9,708 nucleotides of DNA, taken from assembly GCA_031266095.1 (NCBI GenBank), contig JAISBR010000131.1, positions 1 to 9,708 on the forward strand, written 5' to 3'. The translations under genes were made by a program, and so were the position numbers. This document shows positions 1-7,646 of the stretch, one piece after another (within the stretch, counting starts at the first letter, position 1; the number at the start of each line of letters is the position of its first letter). Below the pieces are notes generated by a model. The model searched no databases. It saw only the letters and a list, made by a program, of their open reading frames with translations, and had not been told where the DNA came from. Origin of the DNA: Treponema sp. GTDB lineage: Bacteria; Spirochaetota; Spirochaetia; Treponematales; Breznakiellaceae.

Positions 1-1091
1 CCCATGCCCGTTGGAAACTTCGTTTCCACATTGTGTTCCAGATGATACCCGTGATGTTTCAACACGTTGTTGTGCTCGTTCTCTATCTTCCACCGCGCCC
101 GGGCGCAATGGACCATCTCCACCACGTTCTTTTCGTCTATCCCAAGGTCCGTTACCCAACTGTTCCGGTAGGTGACCTTCCCCTTCTCTTTATTCCATAT
201 CTCCAATGACAGATAATTCACCGTGAGCGTCGGCTGTTCCGCCCGGATCTCTACCCCGTTGTACCATCGATACCGGTACTCAAGATGCTGCCGCCCTGTC
301 CATGTTTTGACGTTCTTCCGCTCCATACACCCATCATCTATCGAATCATACAGCCATGGGTGGCTGTCAGGCTTGCATGTAAACAGAAAATGCATCCTTT
401 TTTCCAAAATTGCCCTACAGGTAGGATAGTCGGCGTATAAATCATCCCCTAAAAATACCGGATTCAGCCATCTATAGCGTTCCCCATTGCTCTCAAGCCA
501 CCGTTTCGCCGCTGTTCGCTCACAATCCTGTTTCTCCTGCCCGTCTTCGTTCCGGATACACTCAGGCGTAAGAGGTAATACCGTTTCCTGTCCGTGTTTG
601 ACCATCACCGCCGCTACCATGTCGTGGTAATATAAAGGTTCCCCGTCTGCCTTCTTTTGGTGCAGACAGTGTGCGCACTGCACGGTTCCCGACTGATAAA
701 ACCACACCCCGTCCAGTGCCACCAGATGATAGGCGCCTAACACCTGATACCGGTCCAGCGCACCGTACTGCTGTGCCGTTTGCAGCCCCGCGTTAAACAC
801 GGCGGAAAAGTTCTCAGGAGTGATTTCGTCCCAAAGCCGCGTGATGTGGTTGGCACTGGGTATCTTATTCACCCTCAGAATGGTCTGTGCGTTGCTCCGT
901 TCGTTCTTCCGTTTCAGCCGTTCCTGGTATTCCAGCATGGACGGGTGTTGAAAGAAAAATATCCCATACGCGCCCTTTAGGGCGTCAGCATACTCGTACT
1001 GTTTGTCGTACCCTTCCCGCCGTTTGTCGGCGATATGTGCCCCGGCCGTATCGAAGGCGTCCAAATGTGTCTGTAGTAATCCCCTTCTCAT
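1..1091 (-). CDS. DDE transposase (IS4/ISNCY-like), C-terminus beyond the window
   Basis: The minus strand is open without a stop from the ATG at 1091 through the left edge (363 complete codons). The protein should cut and join the ends of its own insertion sequence. An RNase H-like DDE core is visible: first Asp in VALDGVW (about residue 127), second in FLGDDLYAD (216-217), and Glu in RWKIENEHNN (337), followed by the GYHLEHN signature typical of this transposase group. The small Cys pair VQCAHC (139-142), the YYHDM block and the QDCERTAAKRWL block are also characteristic. Two in-frame TAA codons sit two codons before the ATG, which fixes the start region; no clear Shine-Dalgarno is present. 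The conserved C-terminal part after the HN motif lies outside the window, so whether the copy is intact cannot be judged. Family membership is from remembered motifs, so the exact IS family name is uncertain. Confidence 0.85.
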   Translation of the reverse strand, partial: MRRGLLQTHLDAFDTAGAHIADKRREGYDKQYEYADALKGAYGIFFFQHPSMLEYQERLKRKNERSNAQTILRVNKIPSANHITRLWDEITPENFSAVFNAGLQTAQQYGALDRYQVLGAYHLVALDGVWFYQSGTVQCAHCLHQKKADGEPLYYHDMVAAVMVKHGQETVLPLTPECIRNEDGQEKQDCERTAAKRWLESNGERYRWLNPVFLGDDLYADYPTCRAILEKRMHFLFTCKPDSHPWLYDSIDDGCMERKNVKTWTGRQHLEYRYRWYNGVEIRAEQPTLTVNYLSLEIWNKEKGKVTYRNSWVTDLGIDEKNVVEMVHCARARWKIENEHNNVLKHHGYHLEHNVETKFPTGM

Positions 1092-1140
1092 ACTTTATTA
1101 TCGTAAAAATTTAGTAATATGGAGAATTGCTGGGGTCAGG
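1..1140 (-). mobile_element. Partial insertion sequence; right boundary inferred
   Basis: The transposase gene starts at 1091 and the neighbouring dacA stop codon is at 1150-1152, so the IS terminus must lie in about 1092-1149. Read on the minus strand, this segment contains CCTGACCCC (1131-1139), a plausible terminal motif. The other IS end is outside the window, so terminal inverted repeats and target duplication cannot be verified. The boundary at about 1140 is an estimate. Confidence 0.5.
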
Positions 1141-1149
1141 ACCAGCGGA

Positions 1150-2427
1150 TCAGTGCTTCCTGAAGAGAAGCAGGATACTGTGCCAGAGCCGCTTGAAGAT
1201 GTTTCCTTGTTCATAAGACCCGGCGGTGAGCAGCGTTACGCGGTGGAGTTCACCCTGTTCATCGGAGATGATAAGATGCCCCGCCGGGTAGTCTGCGGGA
1301 AGGGGGGCGATAAGGGGATCGACAATCGCGGTGGAAAACCAGAGAGAATCCGCCCGGTCCAGCGGGGCGGTAAATACCGGAGCCTCGGCGGGCTTTAGCT
1401 CTACATAGCCGGCCTTTCCCTTCCACAGGCGGGCCGGCTCAATGTGCCCGATGACAGGGCGGGCGGTTTTAAAATTCGCGAAGGCCCAGGAGAGGAGTCG
1501 TACCCCGTCTGCGTCCCGGAGGCGGTCACCGCCGGGACGGGCGGGCGCGCCGAGAATGACCTCAATAAAGCGGGTCCTCTCCCGTTCCGCAGTGAGGGCG
1601 ATATTATAGCCCGCCTCATCAATGTAGCCGGTTTTCAGGCCGTCAACACCGGGAAAGGTTTTCAATAAATTGTTGCGGTTGGACTGCACAATGGTACGGG
1701 GATTATCCTGAAAGGCTTCGTGTACATTGGCGGCCTTGGGATAGGCAAATTCAGGCGTTGAGTGAAATTCGGCGAGATTCTCCGGGTGCAGGCGAAGATA
1801 TTCCCGGCAGAACGCGGTGAACTCCGCCGCAGTGGTCATGTTCTCTTCCGAAATGCCCGAAGGCTCTACAAACCGCGTCTTATACAGCCCCATACGCCGG
1901 GCTTCCATAGTCATCATGGCGGCAAAATCCCGCACGGTCGGGGCAAGGCGCAGGGCCGCCGCCACCGCCGCATCGTTACCGGAGGAAACCGCCATTCCCA
2001 GCATAAGCTCCCGCAGGCTTACGATCTGGCCCGCTGCGAGAAACATCAGGCTGGAACGGGGGGGCTGGTTCAGAGCCCAGCTTTCCCTCCCAAGCGGTAC
2101 AATTTCGTCTAATGAGGCCCTGCCTGCGGCGACTTCGTTCATCACCAAGTGCATGGTCATCAGTTTGGTAAGTGAGGCAGGGGAAATCGCGTCATCGGGG
2201 TTTTTCGCGTACAGCACGGTCCCGGTTTCGGCGTCAATAAGTACTGCGGCACGGGAAGCGATCTCCGGCGACATCGCTGTATAGGGAATGAGCAGTGCGG
2301 GGGTGTTAAAGTCAATAATCTGCGCGGGAAGGGAAACAACAACCGCGAAGATGCACAAAACGCACAGAAACTTACGCTTCAATAACACAGATCCTTTTCG
2401 TGTGGTTAGAGAGAGCTCTTTCTTCAC
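1150..2427 (-). CDS. dacA: D-alanyl-D-alanine carboxypeptidase (PBP5/6 type, peptidase S11)
   Basis: This penicillin-binding protein removes the terminal D-Ala of peptidoglycan pentapeptides at the outer face of the cytoplasmic membrane and so limits cross-linking. All three active-site motifs are present: SxxK as SLTK (residues 85-88, nucleophile S85), SGN (149-151) and KTG (265-267, in GLKTGYID). The N-terminus is a signal peptide, with basic KRK (17-19), a hydrophobic core and a probable cleavage after LPAQ. A beta-rich C-terminal domain (about 325-400) follows, and the end (GNIFKRLWHSILLLFRKH) looks like the amphipathic membrane-anchor helix of PBP5. The frame opens with GTG at 2427, four bases after the asnS stop. 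A TTG at 2382 (codon 16), preceded by AAAGGA at 9-base spacing, gives a more compact signal peptide and may be the true start. The gene is probably translated from the asnS transcript. The dacA symbol is by type, not proven orthology. Confidence 0.93.
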   Translation of the reverse strand: MKKELSLTTRKGSVLLKRKFLCVLCIFAVVVSLPAQIIDFNTPALLIPYTAMSPEIASRAAVLIDAETGTVLYAKNPDDAISPASLTKLMTMHLVMNEVAAGRASLDEIVPLGRESWALNQPPRSSLMFLAAGQIVSLRELMLGMAVSSGNDAAVAAALRLAPTVRDFAAMMTMEARRMGLYKTRFVEPSGISEENMTTAAEFTAFCREYLRLHPENLAEFHSTPEFAYPKAANVHEAFQDNPRTIVQSNRNNLLKTFPGVDGLKTGYIDEAGYNIALTAERERTRFIEVILGAPARPGGDRLRDADGVRLLSWAFANFKTARPVIGHIEPARLWKGKAGYVELKPAEAPVFTAPLDRADSLWFSTAIVDPLIAPLPADYPAGHLIISDEQGELHRVTLLTAGSYEQGNIFKRLWHSILLLFRKH

Positions 2428-2431
2428 TGTC

Positions 2432-3898
2432 TTAAAAATCAGCCTGCCCCACGGACCGGGGATAGGGGATTACATCCCGAATATTCGCCATGCCGGTGAT
2501 GTATTGGATGAGCCGTTCAAAGCCCATGCCAAAACCGGAATGGGGAACCGTTCCGTAGCGGCGGAGGTCCAAGTACCAGGAATAGTCCTCCGCCCGCATC
2601 TCCAGTTCCGTCATGCGGGATATGAGCCTTTCCAGCTTATCCTCCCGCTGGGAACCGCCGATGATCTCGCCCAAACGGGGAACCAGCACGTCCATAGCCC
2701 GCACGGTTTTGCCGTCGTCGTTGAGCTTCATGTAAAAAGCCTTTATCTCTTTAGGATAATCGGTAACGATCACCGGACCTCCCGCGACTTTTTCGGTCAG
2801 GTATTTTTCGTGCTCACTCTGGAGATCGCAGCCCCAATAGGGGGAAAATTCAAAAACGCCGCTTCTGACCGCGGCCGCTTTTTCCAGTTCCCTGACCGCG
2901 TCGGTGTACGTAATATGGACGAACTGAGAATCTACCACCTGCCGTAGTGTATCGATGATCCCTTTTTCAATATGGGAATCAAAAAAGGCGAGATCGGCCG
3001 AACAGTCTTCCAGGGCAGCGGTGAAGAGGAATTTCAGAAAATCCTCAGCCAGGGCCATATTGTCATCAAGCCCGGCAAAGGCGGCTTCCGGCTCAACCAT
3101 CCAGAACTCCGCCAGGTGCCGGGCGGTATTCGAGTTCTCCGCCCGGAAGGTGGGGCCGAAGGTATAAACACGGGAAAGGGCCGCGGCATAGGTCTCCGCT
3201 TCCAGCTGTCCCGAAACGGTCAAATAGGTCTTTTTGCCGAAAAAGTCCCGGCTATAGTCAAGGGCCGCTACGGCTTTCGCCAGCGCTTCCAGATCAAGGG
3301 TAGTCACCTGAAACATCGCCCCCGCGCCCTCGGCATCGCCGGCGGTGATGATCGGGGTCTGAATATACTGAAAATGCCGCTGCTGAAAATACTGATGCAC
3401 CGCGAAAGCCATGCGGTTCCGTACTCTGGACACGGCGCCAAAAGTGTTGGTCCGGGGCCGCAGGTGAGCGATCTCCCGCAGGAATTCCAGTGAATGGCGC
3501 TTTTTTTGCAGCGGATAGGCGGGTATGCCGGGAGCATTTTCCGCCGGCGCGTCCCCGATTATTCTCAGCGTGGCGGCGGCCACTTCCACCTGCTGGCCTG
3601 AAGAGGGAGAGACCGTGAGGCGGCCTTGGATTTCAACCGACGCGCCTGTACCAAGTGCGGCCAAGGCTGCCACGGTATCCGCGCCGCCGCTTTGCTCAAA
3701 GGTACACTGAATGTTAGCGAAGCAGGAGCCGTCGTTCACCTCAATAAAGGTGAGGCTTTTCATCTCCCGTTTAGTTCTGACCCAGCCTTTGACCGTCACT
3801 TCCTGGGATTGGGGAGTTTCCGCGAGAATATCCTTAATTAATGCGGGCAACATGAGAACAGTATACGGGAACAGCGTACAAAACGCAATGAGGCGCAT
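2432..3898 (-). CDS. asnS: Asparaginyl-tRNA synthetase (class IIb)
   Basis: The enzyme charges tRNA-Asn with asparagine in the cytoplasm using ATP. It has an N-terminal OB-fold anticodon-binding domain (VTVKGWVRTKR, about 34-44, to about 115) followed by a class II catalytic core: HLRPRTNTFGAV (145-156), TPIITAGDAEGAGAMF (181-196), motif 2 FRAENSNTARHLAEFWMVEPE (251-271), the ATP-site segment GEIIGGSQRED (410-420) and motif 3 GFGMGFERL (455-463). The Asn-specific version is favoured over AspRS by near line-by-line agreement with the remembered E. coli AsnRS. The ATG at 3898 has AGGAGG only two bases upstream, which is tight. Homology favours ATG at 3853 (MLPALIKDIL, 473 aa), since E. coli AsnRS aligns from there, but that site has no Shine-Dalgarno. 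It is first in a unit with the downstream carboxypeptidase. Confidence 0.96.
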   Translation of the reverse strand: MRLIAFCTLFPYTVLMLPALIKDILAETPQSQEVTVKGWVRTKREMKSLTFIEVNDGSCFANIQCTFEQSGGADTVAALAALGTGASVEIQGRLTVSPSSGQQVEVAAATLRIIGDAPAENAPGIPAYPLQKKRHSLEFLREIAHLRPRTNTFGAVSRVRNRMAFAVHQYFQQRHFQYIQTPIITAGDAEGAGAMFQVTTLDLEALAKAVAALDYSRDFFGKKTYLTVSGQLEAETYAAALSRVYTFGPTFRAENSNTARHLAEFWMVEPEAAFAGLDDNMALAEDFLKFLFTAALEDCSADLAFFDSHIEKGIIDTLRQVVDSQFVHITYTDAVRELEKAAAVRSGVFEFSPYWGCDLQSEHEKYLTEKVAGGPVIVTDYPKEIKAFYMKLNDDGKTVRAMDVLVPRLGEIIGGSQREDKLERLISRMTELEMRAEDYSWYLDLRRYGTVPHSGFGMGFERLIQYITGMANIRDVIPYPRSVGQADF

Positions 3899-4002
3899 TG
3901 CCTCCTAAAAAAAGTAAGCCAAAAGAGACCATGCCTCATAATATACCATATATATACCATGCTTTTTTGAATTCGGAATTGCTGACTCCTATTCGTGTCC
4001 TC

Positions 4003-4031
4003 TTTGCTTTTTATCCGGTCTTTGCTATACT
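4003..4031 (+). promoter_or_regulatory. Candidate sigma70 promoter for the symporter-iorA unit
   Basis: TATACT at 4026-4031 is a 5/6 match to the -10 consensus. TTTGCT at 4003-4008 is a weak -35 at 17-base spacing; TTGCTT one base further down is an alternative at 16. It lies 36 bases before the symporter ATG, which has AAGGA at 4056-4060 with 6-base spacing. No operator is obvious. Confidence 0.4.
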
Positions 4032-4066
4032 ATGGTGGCTGTAAACTTGTACATAAAGGATAAGCG

Positions 4067-5533
4067 ATGAACATCGGTATTGTGTTTTTAGTGCTTTTTC
4101 TGGCCCTCATGACTGGCGTCGGTATATGGGGAATGAAGAAAACCAAAACCTTGGGAGATTTTTTCCTGGGCGGCAGGACGCTGGGGCCCTGGATATCGGC
4201 GGCGGCTTACGGGACCTCCTATTTTTCGGCGGTTATCTTTATCGGTTTCGCCGGTACGCAGGGCTGGCAGTTCGGGTTGAACGCCCTGTGGATCGCTGTC
4301 GGGAACGCGGTTATCGGCGCCGGGGCGGCCTGGCTCGTGCTTGCCCGCAGAACCAGGCGGATGACCCAGAACCTGGACGCCATGACGATGCCGGAGTTTT
4401 TGCAGGAACGCTACGGCGCGAAGCACTTAAAGCCGGTGGCGGCATCGGTGATTTTCTTTTTCCTGCTGCCCTATTCGGCCAGCGTCTTCAAGGGCCTCGG
4501 CCACCTGTTTGAGGCGGTATTCGGTATCCCCTATGACGCGGCGCTGCTGATTATGATCGCCTGTACCGGGGTGTATCTGATCCTGGGAGGGTACTTCGCC
4601 ATAGCCGTCACCGACTTTATTCAGGGGCTCATCATGTTCGCCGGCGCGGCGGTAATGGTAGTGGTCCTTACCGCCCCGGAAGGCGGCGTCTTCGGTATCA
4701 TGGAGAGGATTGCCCAGAACTACCAGGCCCATATCCCGCCGGAAGGGCGGCCTTCGGCGCTGACGGTGTTCTCACTGGTGTTCATGACCAGTTTTGGTAC
4801 CTGGGGCCTTCCCCAGATGACTCAAAAATTCTACGCCATCAAAACCGAAGGCATGATCCCCAAGGCGGCGATTGTCACCACCGTCTTTGCCCTGATGATT
4901 GGCTTCTCCGCTTACTATACCGGCGCGGCTTCTCACGTGTTTTTCGATCTTAACTCAATTCCCAAAAACGCCGCCGGGGTAATCCAATATGATTTGATTG
5001 TGCCGGCATTGCTCACCGCGCGGCTCCCCGGAACACTGCTGGCCCTGATTCTGCTCCTGGTGCTGTCCGCCTCGATGTCTACCCTTTCCTCCCTGGTGCT
5101 GGTGTCCTCTTCATCGGTGGCCATAGACCTGTACCCCTCCCGGATTGAGGCCAAAACCGGCAAGGACCGCTCGGTGGCGATGATGCGTTTTCTCTCGGCG
5201 ATCTTTATAGTGATTTCCTATTTTATTTCCCGTTTTCAGATCAGCATCATCGTGTATCTCATGTCCCTTTCCTGGGGTGTTGTCTCCGGCTCCTTCGCCG
5301 CCCCCTATATCCTGAGTCTTTACTCCAAACGGGTAACTAAAGCCGGGGCTTACGCGGGGCTCTTCGCCGGAGTCATTGTGATGATTGCACTCTTCTTCGT
5401 CCTGGGTTCAAGCCGCTCTCCTTTGTCCGCCAGTATTGCCATCATCGTACCCTTCATCGTGGTACCGGTGGTATCCTGCTTTACAACGCCGCCGGACAAG
5501 GAACGGCTGGACAAGGCTTTTGATGGGGTGTAA
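4067..5533 (+). CDS. Sodium:solute symporter (SSF family)
   Basis: This is a cytoplasmic membrane transporter using the sodium gradient to import an organic solute. The 488-residue protein is almost entirely hydrophobic segments, consistent with about 13 helices of the LeuT-like SSF fold. The segment SYFSAVIFIGFAGTQGW (51-67) corresponds to the family's first-repeat helix lining the substrate and Na sites. SASMSTLSS (334-342) followed by the VAIDLY turn (351-356) matches the PutP signature around its Na2-site Ser/Thr (here S338 and T339). GGYFAIAVTDFIQG (174-187) is another SSF hallmark. The ATG at 4067 has AAGGA six bases upstream. The substrate cannot be read from sequence; proline, pantothenate or other carboxylates are family precedents. 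Adjacency to an IorA-like enzyme makes an amino acid or 2-oxo acid a reasonable guess. Probably co-transcribed with iorA, 86 bases downstream. Confidence 0.92.
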   Translation: MNIGIVFLVLFLALMTGVGIWGMKKTKTLGDFFLGGRTLGPWISAAAYGTSYFSAVIFIGFAGTQGWQFGLNALWIAVGNAVIGAGAAWLVLARRTRRMTQNLDAMTMPEFLQERYGAKHLKPVAASVIFFFLLPYSASVFKGLGHLFEAVFGIPYDAALLIMIACTGVYLILGGYFAIAVTDFIQGLIMFAGAAVMVVVLTAPEGGVFGIMERIAQNYQAHIPPEGRPSALTVFSLVFMTSFGTWGLPQMTQKFYAIKTEGMIPKAAIVTTVFALMIGFSAYYTGAASHVFFDLNSIPKNAAGVIQYDLIVPALLTARLPGTLLALILLLVLSASMSTLSSLVLVSSSSVAIDLYPSRIEAKTGKDRSVAMMRFLSAIFIVISYFISRFQISIIVYLMSLSWGVVSGSFAAPYILSLYSKRVTKAGAYAGLFAGVIVMIALFFVLGSSRSPLSASIAIIVPFIVVPVVSCFTTPPDKERLDKAFDGV

Positions 5534-5543
5534 AATTGCTACC

Positions 5544-5594
5544 GGTATTTATCACTGGTATTCTACCAATGGTAGAATACCAGTGATAAATACC
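5544..5594. repeat. Perfect 24-bp inverted repeat with nested dyads between symporter and iorA
   Basis: The left arm 5544-5567 and right arm 5571-5594 are exact reverse complements separated by AAT. Each arm contains its own dyad: TGGTATTCTACCA (5556-5568) and TGGTAGAATACCA (5570-5582), each with TGGTA/TACCA half-sites around three bases. The structure begins 11 bases after the symporter stop and ends 16 bases before the iorA GGAGG ribosome binding site (5610-5614). The stem is AT-rich and no T run follows, so it is not a standard intrinsic terminator. It may be a tandem operator, an mRNA stabilising or processing stem, or an inserted repeat. Confidence 0.9.
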
Positions 5595-5619
5595 ACCGCA
5601 TCTATGAACGGAGGACGCC

Positions 5620-7329
5620 ATGGCAGACACACTGGCCCTTCTGGGGGACGAAGCTGTCGCCTTGGGGGCTCTTCATGGGGGATTGAGCGCCGCTTACGGG
5701 TATCCGGGGACCCCTTCAACGGAAATTCTTGAATATCTCATTGCTGAATACGAAAAAGGCGGACAAGAGGGTTTTCGCGCATCCTGGTGCGCAAATGAGA
5801 AGACCGCTTTGGAAGCCGCTCTGGGTATATCCTTTGCCGGGCGCCGTGCCATAGTTACCATGAAGCATGTGGGCCTCAACGTAGCGGCCGATCCCTTTAT
5901 CAATGGAGCGCTTTTGGGTATCAATGGAGGGCTTGTCATCGCCGTGGCTGATGATCCGGGGATGCATAGCTCCCAAAACGAGCAGGATTCCCGGTTTTAT
6001 GCGGCTTTTGCACAAACGCCCTGCCTGGAACCCCGGAACCAGCAGGAAGCCTACGACATGACCAGGGAGGCTTTCGATGTTTCCGAGCGGTTCCATATAC
6101 CTGTAATGCTGCGGCTGGTAACCCGGCTCTCCCATGCCAGAGCCGGGGTTACCGTATCGGAAGGCCGTTCCCGGAACTCTCTGGCTAAAGGGGAGGACAA
6201 GACCCAGTGGATGCTCCTTCCCGTCTACGCCCGGCGGAACTATATTTCCCTTATTGAAAAGCAGCAGGACCTGAAGGAATGGTCCGGGGATCACCGGGTC
6301 AATGCCTTGGAGCTTGCGGATCGGGATACTTCCCTGACCGTTATCACCGCGGGGCTTGGAGGCAACTATTACGAGGAAAACCTGGAGGACTTTGCCGAAT
6401 CCAGAGGGGGCGCGCTGCCGGCCCGGCTCCATATCGGCGCTTATCCTTTGCCGGAAGAAGCGATACGCCGGCTCTGCAAGGATGCCAGGCAGGTACTCAT
6501 CATCGAAGAAGGGCAGCCTTTTATCGAGGAAAAAATCCGGGGGATTTTGCCCCAGGACATTAAGATTTTCGGAAAAATTGACGGGACTATGAACCGGACC
6601 GGGGAGCTTGATCCGGATGTGGTACGCCGGGGGCTGGGACTTTTGCCACGGCCTACGGTACTTTCAGGGGGGCTCACTGTGTCGCCTGCCGGTCAAAACG
6701 GCCGGACCGTAAAGTTTCAGGCCCTGGATATTCCCTGGCTGCCGGGCCGGCCGCCTCAGCTTTGCCAGGGTTGCCCTCATGGCGACAGTTACGAGACCAT
6801 CAAACGGGTAGTGGCGGAACTGGACCCGGCGGAAGGCCACCCTTCGGTAGCGGTAACTTCCGACATAGGCTGTTACTCTCTGGGAGCCATGCCACCCTAC
6901 GCCGTACCCGAAAGCATCGTGTGTATGGGCGCTTCGGTGGGGATGGCCCGGGGCGCGGCCGACGCGGGCATCAAATACGTCATAGGTGTCATTGGGGACT
7001 CTACCTTCCTCCATTCGGGAATCCCCGCCCTCATCGACGCGGTGGCTTCCGGCACGCCTATGACTCTGATCATCCTGGATAACTCCATTGTAGCCATGAC
7101 AGGATGCCAGGAGACGATAATCCCCTCTTGCCGGCTTAGGGAACTCATCTTAGGACTCGGCCTTAAAAGCGAACACCTCCTTGAACTTGAGGCAAAAAAG
7201 CAGCTCGTCGAGACTAATGCGGCTCTCCTTAAAAAAGAGGTCGAGTATTCGGGGCTTTCGGTAGTGATCTTCAAACGGGAATGTCTTGAAGCAATGCGAA
7301 AACGGAGAAAAGCGACGTCCGTGCAATAA
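5620..7329 (+). CDS. iorA: Indolepyruvate:ferredoxin oxidoreductase alpha subunit-like, without ferredoxin domain
   Basis: IorA is the TPP-dependent subunit that, with IorB, oxidatively decarboxylates aryl 2-oxo acids from aromatic amino acid transamination to acyl-CoA, reducing ferredoxin, in the cytoplasm of anaerobes. Visible in order are the pyrimidine-binding opening GYPGTPSTEIL (27-37); the MKHVGLNVAADPF block (81-93); a transketolase-C-like middle region ending in IEEGQPFIEEKI (295-306); LCQGCPHGDSY (381-391); DIGCYSLGAMPPY (415-427); CMGASVGMARG (435-445); and the TPP/Mg motif GDSTFLHSG...ILDN (459-488) followed by AMTGCQE. The ATG has GGAGG at 5-base spacing. Canonical IorA continues into a 2x[4Fe-4S] ferredoxin domain; this protein stops at 569 residues with no CxxCxxC cluster, and no reading frame downstream supplies one. 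No iorB follows. It could be a partner-specific or divergent IorA-like enzyme. Confidence 0.87.
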   Translation: MADTLALLGDEAVALGALHGGLSAAYGYPGTPSTEILEYLIAEYEKGGQEGFRASWCANEKTALEAALGISFAGRRAIVTMKHVGLNVAADPFINGALLGINGGLVIAVADDPGMHSSQNEQDSRFYAAFAQTPCLEPRNQQEAYDMTREAFDVSERFHIPVMLRLVTRLSHARAGVTVSEGRSRNSLAKGEDKTQWMLLPVYARRNYISLIEKQQDLKEWSGDHRVNALELADRDTSLTVITAGLGGNYYEENLEDFAESRGGALPARLHIGAYPLPEEAIRRLCKDARQVLIIEEGQPFIEEKIRGILPQDIKIFGKIDGTMNRTGELDPDVVRRGLGLLPRPTVLSGGLTVSPAGQNGRTVKFQALDIPWLPGRPPQLCQGCPHGDSYETIKRVVAELDPAEGHPSVAVTSDIGCYSLGAMPPYAVPESIVCMGASVGMARGAADAGIKYVIGVIGDSTFLHSGIPALIDAVASGTPMTLIILDNSIVAMTGCQETIIPSCRLRELILGLGLKSEHLLELEAKKQLVETNAALLKKEVEYSGLSVVIFKRECLEAMRKRRKATSVQ

Positions 7330-7395
7330 CCGCAACAGAATAAACGCATAGAAATTTTCACCACGGAGTTTCACGGAATTATGCACGGGGGCTCA

Positions 7396-7424
7396 TTGAC
7401 ATTTTTTTTCTTTGTCTGCATACT
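7396..7424 (+). promoter_or_regulatory. Strong sigma70-type promoter
   Basis: There is a perfect TTGACA -35 (7396-7401), 17-base spacer that starts with eight T, and CATACT as the -10 (7419-7424, 4/6). Expected transcription would begin near 7431-7433, immediately before an ATG at 7434, which implies a leaderless message. Confidence 0.6.
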
Positions 7425-7433
7425 AAACCCATA

Positions 7434-7601
7434 ATGAAAATAGGAAAAAATAGCTCCGATTTTTTGAAAAACTTCTCTGAAACCGCCAAGCTTGGCACGA
7501 TTTTTGCTTTCTCTCTGTTCGAGCGGCTATGTTATTTCTTAACTGTTAGTGCGATTTATTGTTCTATTTTATTACAGGATAAGGAATTAGTCAAGCGTTA
7601 A
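7434..7601 (+). CDS. Small hydrophobic protein, 55 aa; possible N-terminal transporter fragment
   Basis: A 55-codon ORF runs from ATG 7434 to TAA 7599-7601. The first 18 residues are polar (MKIGKNSSDFLKNFSETA), followed by a hydrophobic stretch (LGTIFAFSLFERLCYFL, then VSAIYCSILL) and a charged tail (QDKELVKR). The FERLCYF motif in the first hydrophobic stretch recalls the ERxxY/F signature in helix 1 of POT/MFS peptide transporters, so this may be the surviving N-terminus of a broken transporter gene; that is inference. No Shine-Dalgarno is present. The promoter at 7396-7424 places the predicted transcription start within a few bases of the ATG, and a terminator follows at 7696-7720, so it could also be a self-contained leaderless small-protein gene or a short RNA. 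No downstream frame continues a transporter. Confidence 0.4.
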   Translation: MKIGKNSSDFLKNFSETAKLGTIFAFSLFERLCYFLTVSAIYCSILLQDKELVKR

Positions 7602-7646
7602 GTGCTAATTCTTGTTAAGCATTACCAGCCGATGTGAAGGAATATT

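Noticed and set aside
2288..2947. Long plus-strand frame opposite asnS and dacA
   Set aside because: It is the antisense of two strongly conserved genes, and its translation has no recognisable family.
5544..5594. Rho-independent terminator after the symporter gene
   Set aside because: The stem is AT-rich with no T run behind it on either strand, and iorA follows with a strong ribosome binding site.
7596..7625. GTTAAGT and GTTAAGC looking like integron attC core sites
   Set aside because: No matching RYYYAAC partner and no long imperfect palindrome between them, and no cassette-like series of ORFs.
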